From assembly GCA_025232375.1 (NCBI GenBank), contig CP060419.1, positions 2,417,001 through 2,481,000 on the forward strand: a DNA stretch of 64,000 bases. Direction: 5' to 3'. Shown piece after piece: positions 58,231 through 64,000 of the stretch (its first letter is position 1; each line of letters opens with the position of its first letter). The stretch comes from Pseudoxanthomonas sp. NC8 (lineage in GTDB: Bacteria > Pseudomonadota > Gammaproteobacteria > Xanthomonadales > Xanthomonadaceae). The notes beneath the pieces are model-generated. The model did not search any database and was not told where the DNA came from. It saw nothing but the letters and a program-made list of their open reading frames with translations. The position numbers and the translations under genes were made by a program.

Positions 58231-60228
58231 GTGAAGTACCGCCACCTGCTGCTTCCGCTCGCCGTCACGGCGAGCCTGCTTTCGCTGTCCGCCTGCAGGA
58301 AGGAGGCCTCGCCCGAGGGCTCCGCCGCCACGGCTCCCGCCGCCCCCGCCGCCGCGACCGGCGAGACCGCCGACGCGTTCGTCGCCCGCATCAACGCCGA
58401 GTACAAGGCCGCCTTCCCGGAGATCACCTCGGCGCAGTGGCTGTCGCAGACCTACATCACCGAGGACAGCCAGCGCGTGGCGGCCAAGGCCAACGAACGC
58501 TCGCTGACCCAGCTCAACGCCTGGATCGAGGAGGCGAAGAAGTTCGAGGGCCAGCCGATGTCGGAGGACAGCCGGCGCACCTGGCGTTGCTGAAGCTGAT
58601 GAACCCGATGCCGGCCCCGGGGATCCGGCCAAGCTGGCCGAGCTGACCGCCGTCGCCATAAGGATGGAAGGCGCCTATGGCGCCGGCACCTACTGCACCG
58701 GCGAGGGCGAAGCGAAGCAGTGCCGCCAGCTGGGCGACCTTGAAGACGTGCTGCGCTCCAGCCGCGACTACGACGCCCAGCTCGACGCATGGCAGGGCTG
58801 GCACTCCACCGCCAAGGAAAGCCGCCGCGACTACGCGCGCTTCGTCGAACTGGTCAACGAAGGCGCCACCGAACAGGGCCATGCCAACGCCGGCGCGATG
58901 TGGCGCGCCGGCTACGACATGCCGGCCGAGCAGTTCGCCGCCGAGACCGACCGCCTGTGGGAGCAGGTCCGTCCGCTGTACGAGCAGCTGCACTGCTTCG
59001 CCCGCGACCGCCTGCAGCAGACCTATGGGGTGGAGAAGGGCCAGGTCGGGGGCGGCCTGATCCCGGCGCACCTGACCGGCAACATGTGGCAGCAGGACTG
59101 GGGCAACCTGTGGGACATCCTGCAGCCGTACCCGGGCGCGGGCAGCCTGGACATCACCGCCGCGCTGGAGAAGCAGTACCAGCAGGATATGGGCGCGGCG
59201 CTGGCCAAGCGCGGCAGCGGCGCCGACGCGAAGGCGCGATTCGAGGCCGGGCGCGAGGCGCAGCTGCAGGTCGCCCGGCAGATGACCGAGCGCGCGCAGG
59301 ACTTCTACGTGTCGCTGGGCATGCCCAAGCTGCCGGAGAGCTACTGGGCCAAGACCCAGTTCATCAAGCCGCTGGACCGCGACGTGGTCTGCCATGCCAG
59401 CGCCTGGGACATGGACATGGGCGGCGACGTGCGCACCAAGATGTGCATCAAGCCCAATGAAGAGGACTTCACCACCATCTACCACGAGCTGGGCCACCTG
59501 TATTACGACCCTGGCCTACAACCCGCAGCCGCCGCTGTTCCAGAACGGCGCCAACGACGGTTTCCACGAGGCGATCGGCGACACCATCGTGCTGGCGATG
59601 ACGCCGAAGTACCTCAACTCGATCGGCCTGGTGGACACCCCGCAGGAAAGCCGCGAGGCGGTGCTCAACAACCAGATGCGCATGGCCCTGGCCAAGGTCG
59701 CGTTCCTGCCGTTCGGGTTGATGATCGACCGCTGGCGCTGGGGCGTGTTCGACGGCTCGATCAGCCCGGACCACTACAATAAAGCGCTTGGTGGGAGCTG
59801 AAGGCGAAGTATCAGGGCGTGGCCCCGGCGACGCCGCGCGGCGAGGAGTTCTTCGACGCCGGTGCCAAGTACCACGTGCCGGCCAACACGCCGCCACGCG
59901 CTACTTCCTCTCGCACGTGCTGCAGTTCCAGTTCTACAAGTCGCTGTGCGACGCGGCCGGCCACACCGGCCCGCTGTACGAATGCAGCTTCTACGGCAAT
60001 CCGGAAGCGGGCCGGAAGTTCCAGGCGATGCTGGCGCGCGGCTCCAGCCAGCCATGGCAGGCCACGCTGAAGGAACTGACCGGCAGCGAGCAGATCGATG
60101 GCGGCGCGGTGCTGGAGTACTTCGCCCCGCTGCAGGAGTGGCTCAAGCAGCAGAATCAGGGCAAGCAGTGCGGCTGGCAGGCGACGACGGCTGCGCAGGC
60201 ACCGCCGGCACCCGCCAAGCAGGGCTGA
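58231..60228 (+). CDS. peptidyl-dipeptidase A (M2, ACE-like) lipoprotein
   Basis: Zinc dipeptidyl carboxypeptidase related to angiotensin-converting enzyme, about 665 residues. The GTG at 58231 starts a lipoprotein signal with lipobox LSLSAC. Seen are [51 protein letters not shown], the zinc motif in [14 protein letters not shown] (HExxH), the downstream Glu in [20 protein letters not shown] and [20 protein letters not shown]. This is the type known from Xanthomonas (XcACE). Breaks near 58580, 58620, 59512, 59790 and 59895. Terminator at 60252. Confidence 0.93.
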
Positions 60229-60251
60229 CCTGCCGCATCAATGCGGAGCAT

Positions 60252-60279
60252 CACGAGGCCGGCGCAAGCCGGCCTCGTG
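60252..60279 (+). terminator. hairpin after the M2 peptidase gene
   Basis: A perfect 12-bp stem (CACGAGGCCGGC and complement) with a GCAA tetraloop, 23 bases after the stop codon. No long T-run follows, but its stability and position make a terminator likely. Confidence 0.65.
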
Positions 60280-60427
60280 CATTGCGGGAACGGGATACGG
60301 CGACGGACCGCCGGGCCCCGGGCTTGCGAAGCGAGGCAAGTCCCGATGCACGGGCTTCACCCGACGCCCCACCGTCGAGCCAGGCTTGCCTCGCTGCTTC
60401 CTGCGGCATCGCTCAATCCGGGAAGCA

Positions 60428-60448
60428 GCGGGGCGAGCCCGGCTCTAC
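60428..60448 (-). repeat. GTAG-headed REP-like element
   Basis: On the minus strand this reads GTAGAGCCGGGCTCGCCCCG. It matches the elements at 41567-41704. Looser relatives (GGCAAGTCCCG, GGCTTGCCTCG) lie just upstream at about 60310-60400. Confidence 0.6.
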
Positions 60449-60464
60449 GACCGCCGGGCTGACA

Positions 60465-60896
60465 TCAGTGCGACGAGGCGGAACCGTCGCCCGGCGTCGC
60501 CGGCTGCGCTGCGGCCATCTCTTCTTCCAGCTGCGCCTCGTAGTCGGCCAGCGACTTGCCGTGGGTGGCGGCCTCCAGCTCGGCCTCGTCGCGCAACGCA
60601 TCGGAATAGACCAGCTTCACCGGCACGCCCTGTTCGTCGTGCAGGCGCTGGGCGCGGCGGATCAGCATCAGCACCTGCGCGGCGCTGTCGCTGCTGCCGA
60701 CGATGCGCCCGTCCATGCCCAGCACCCACACCCGGACTGGCGGACGATGCCGGCCAGCAGGTTGTCGTCGCGGTCGCGCAGTTCGGCATGCGGTTCGATC
60801 GGCGTGGCGCCGGCACGGGCCAGGTTGCGTTCGCGCAGCGTCTTGCGCTTGCGGGCGTCGCGGCGGGCCTTGGACTGGATGGACATGCGGGAATAC
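60465..60896 (-). CDS. hypothetical cytoplasmic protein
   Basis: About 144 residues. The N-terminus is very basic (MSIQSKARRDARKRKTLRER), followed by PIEPHAELRDRDDNLLAGIV, and, after a break near 60738, VLGMDGRIVGSSDSAAQVLM. Then comes a charged helical end with EELEAATHGKSL-like (ELEAATHGKSLADYEAQLEE). GGAG lies ten bases before the ATG at 60896. I do not recognise a family; similar proteins seem common in xanthomonads. The basic start may bind nucleic acid. Confidence 0.65.
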   Translation of the reverse strand, partial: VFPHVHPVQGPPRRPQAQDAARTQPGPCRRHADRTACRTARPRRQPAGRHRPPVRVWVLGMDGRIVGSSDSAAQVLMLIRRAQRLHDEQGVPVKLVYSDALRDEAELEAATHGKSLADYEAQLEEEMAAAQPATPGDGSASSH

Positions 60897-60912
60897 TCCG
60901 GAAGGGGACGGA

Positions 60913-62148
60913 TCAGAGCTGCTCGCCCGGCTCCAGCGTAGGCGTGGACGGTGGCGGCGGGAAGCGGCGCGACACGCTGGCTTCCCAGCGCCAGAACAGC
61001 CAGCCCAGCAGGACGAAGCCGGCCATGCCAGGTAAGGTACAGGCCGTGCTGGCTGAGCAGCGGCGACAGCACGCCGGCCACCAGCGCATTGAGCACCAGC
61101 TGGGTGAAGGCCTGCAGCGAGGACGCCGCGCCGCGCTGGCGCGGGTACATGTCCAGGATCGCCAGGGTCAGGATCGGGAACGCTAAGGCCCACGCCGAAG
61201 GCGACCGCCAGCATCGGCAGCACCGCCCACGGCACGGCCAGCTGCGGCGCCAGCGCGCTGTAGGCCAGGTTGCCCAGCGCGGCCACGGCCATGCAGGCAT
61301 AGCCCACGCCCACTTATGGTAGGCCGGACGCCAGCGCCCGGCCACGCGCCCGGAAACGAACGCACCTGGGGTCATGCCGCTGATGGTGGGGAAAAACAGT
61401 AAGCATGAACTCCTGTTCGCCGGGCCCAGCAGGTCCATCACGAACGCCGGTGCCGAGGCGATGTACAGGAACAGCCCGGCGAAGCCGAACGCGCCGGCCG
61501 CCGCCAGGCGCTGGAAGCGCGGGTTCAGCGCGATGGCCACGTAGTCGCGCAGCAGGCGGTCCGGCCGCAACGGCATGCGCGATTCGTGCGGGTGCGTTTC
61601 CGGCAGCCACAGGGCGGTGCTGGCCAGCAGCAGCACCGAGAACGCGACCAGGAACCAGAAGATCCACGGCCAGCGCCCGGCGCCGAGCATCCAGCCGCCG
61701 ATGATCGGCGCGATCGCCGGGGCGATGCCGAAGATCATCGAGACCTGGCTCATCAGCCGCTGCGCGTCGCTGCCGTGCAGCACGTCGCGGATCACCGCAC
61801 GCCCGACGATCAGGCCCACGCCGGCCGACAGCCCTTGCATGGCGCGGAACAGCAGCAGCGTGGGCAGGTCGCGGGACAGCGCGCAGCCGACCGAGGCAAT
61901 GATGAATATCGACAGGCCGGTAAGGATCACCCGGCGCCGGCCGATTGCATCCGACAGCGGCCCGTGGACGATGCTCATCAGCGCGTAGGCGGTAAGGTAG
62001 ACGCTGATGGTCTGCTGCATCGCCAGCTTGTCGGCACCGAACTGCGCGGCCACCTGCGGGAAGGCCGGGAAGATCGTGTCGATCGAGAACGGGCCGAACA
62101 TCGCCAGCCCGCCCAGCAGCACGGTAAGTAAGGCCTGGTCGACGGCAT
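60913..62148 (-). CDS. Bcr/CflA family drug efflux MFS transporter
   Basis: About 410 residues, twelve TM helices expected. Seen: LLGGLAMFGPFSIDTIFPAF at the start (family hallmark), GPLSDAIGRRRVILTGL (loop 2-3 motif), FRAMQGLSAGVGLIVGRAVI (motif of helix 4), IAPAIAPIIGGWMLGAGRWP, and the end LGWLFWRWEASVSRRFP. Bcr/CflA members export bicyclomycin, chloramphenicol and similar compounds. Breaks near 62125 (GTAAGTAAGG), 61410, 61318, 61190 (CCTTAGCG for CCTGGCG) and 61030. The ATG at 62148 is deduced by repairing the first break. Divergent from gcvP. Confidence 0.88.
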
Positions 62149-62439
62149 GTGACGTTCGTTCACGGCCGGGTACCGCTTCCCGGTGCCGGCAAGGCGGCAT
62201 CCACGGCACACGCGGACACCCCGGCACGGCCCGGGCCACCTGGCAACCGCCGGCGGCGCCGCGGCCGCATCCGCACGCCCCGGCCCGCCGGCAGGCGCGT
62301 CCAGGGTTTGGGGGAGAGTGGTGGAGTCCTGCATGCCGTCCGTCCGGAATTCCTGTCCGCTGCGGGCATCCGCCCGGCCGGGTCCTGAATACGACGCCAT
62401 GTTAAGCCATCCCCCGGGCGGGCGGACCGTGGCCCGACG
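62149..62439. other. intergenic region between the MFS gene and the gcvP promoter
   Basis: A 291-base GC-rich gap without a gene. It must contain the promoter of the minus-strand transporter. I see no clear box or repeat in it. Confidence 0.4.
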
Positions 62440-62445
62440 TATAAT
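62440..62445 (+). promoter_or_regulatory. -10 box for the glycine riboswitch-gcvP transcript
   Basis: A perfect TATAAT about 18 bases before the first aptamer. A start of transcription at about 62452 would place the riboswitch directly at the 5' end of the RNA. No good -35 is visible. Confidence 0.55.
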
Positions 62446-62457
62446 TCCGCGCACACC

Positions 62458-62655
62458 GCGTGCGGTGGGAGAAGCGGGGCGACCCGCTGCCGAAGGCGCA
62501 AACGCCCGTAATCGCTCAGGCTCCCATACCACCGCGCCGAACACACACTCTGGAGAGACCGGCCGCCCGCGAGGGCCGCGCCGGCGCCGAAGGGGCACGA
62601 AGCCGCGACCTCGTCCGCGCAGCTTCCAAACTCTCAGGCAAAAGGACAGAGGGGC
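62458..62655 (+). promoter_or_regulatory. tandem glycine riboswitch
   Basis: Two glycine aptamers in tandem. The first (about 62463-62533) has GGGAGAAGCGGGGCGAC, GCCGAAGGCGCAA and CGCTCAGGCTCCCAT within a closing GGTGG/CCACC stem. The second (about 62548-62650) has TCTGGAGAGACCGG, CGCCGAAGGGGCA and AACTCTCAGGCAAAAGGAC. These are the conserved gcvT-type motifs. The element ends about 50 bases before the gcvP ATG and would switch the glycine cleavage gene on when glycine is abundant. Confidence 0.9.
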
Positions 62656-62706
62656 ACCCGTCGCGCGACCGCGCGGCGCCTTCCTGCCCCTGTCCGGACT
62701 CCAGCC

Positions 62707-64000
<1,294 letters not shown>

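Overview
The window is GC-rich (about 70 percent by eye) chromosomal DNA of a gammaproteobacterium, most likely a member of the Xanthomonadaceae (Lysobacter, Luteimonas or Pseudoxanthomonas type). The reasons are the family-typical genes (an ACE-like M2 peptidase lipoprotein, bpt, a Xanthomonas-like minCDE, a PuuR-type regulator), the GTAG-headed REP sequences and the codon use. I see no rRNA, tRNA, insertion sequence, prophage or CRISPR array.

A caution for every coordinate: most genes here carry one to five single-base reading-frame breaks, including housekeeping genes (minD, dapA, rlmL, purT, gcvP). Many lie where the expected codons read CCTGG/CCAGG and the sequence shows CCTTGG, CCTTAG, CCAAGG or TAAGG. 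This points to systematic consensus error rather than gene decay. Each gene is given as one entry spanning its breaks, with approximate break positions.

Layout. 1-957: partial MFS transporter. 1283-5728: RND efflux adaptor and pump. 5906-9656: two small hypotheticals, a RIO kinase, a pseudouridine synthase and an outer-membrane channel. 9727-13346: a C39-peptidase ABC exporter with its HlyD adaptor. 13677-16969: dapA and a divergent YczE/MocR pair. 17181-21181: CHAD protein, carboxylesterase, an unknown and a fasciclin protein. 21676-28622: two divergent operons (regulator, small membrane protein and aldehyde dehydrogenase; omega-aminotransferase, alanine dehydrogenase and MmsA-type dehydrogenase) that together fit oxidation of 3-aminopropanal or beta-alanine to acetyl-CoA. 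28705-31365: DUF445 protein, a stand-alone receiver and a CheX phosphatase with MshEN-like repeats.

31440-41534: rlmL, hydrolase, MOSC, ampD, tesB, an EF-hand protein, bpt, a nuclease-fold lipoprotein and purT. 41567-43287: REP repeats, a clear promoter and a coupled SPFH / membrane / ribbon-helix-helix / DUF4177 operon. 43309-49828: VanY-like carboxypeptidase, cytochrome b561 behind an FNR-type box, AlkA-like glycosylase, DUF423, a SRPBCC/GyrI-like protein and a NarL-type two-component system. 50223-53526: GNAT, minCDE and a zincin-like protein whose 3' end is duplicated as a 106-bp tandem repeat. 53543-58141: an OmpR-type two-component system divergent from a PAP2 phosphatase and an EptA/MCR-type phosphoethanolamine transferase, a lipid A remodelling locus. 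58231-64000: M2 peptidase, Bcr/CflA transporter, and a tandem glycine riboswitch upstream of gcvP, which runs off the window.
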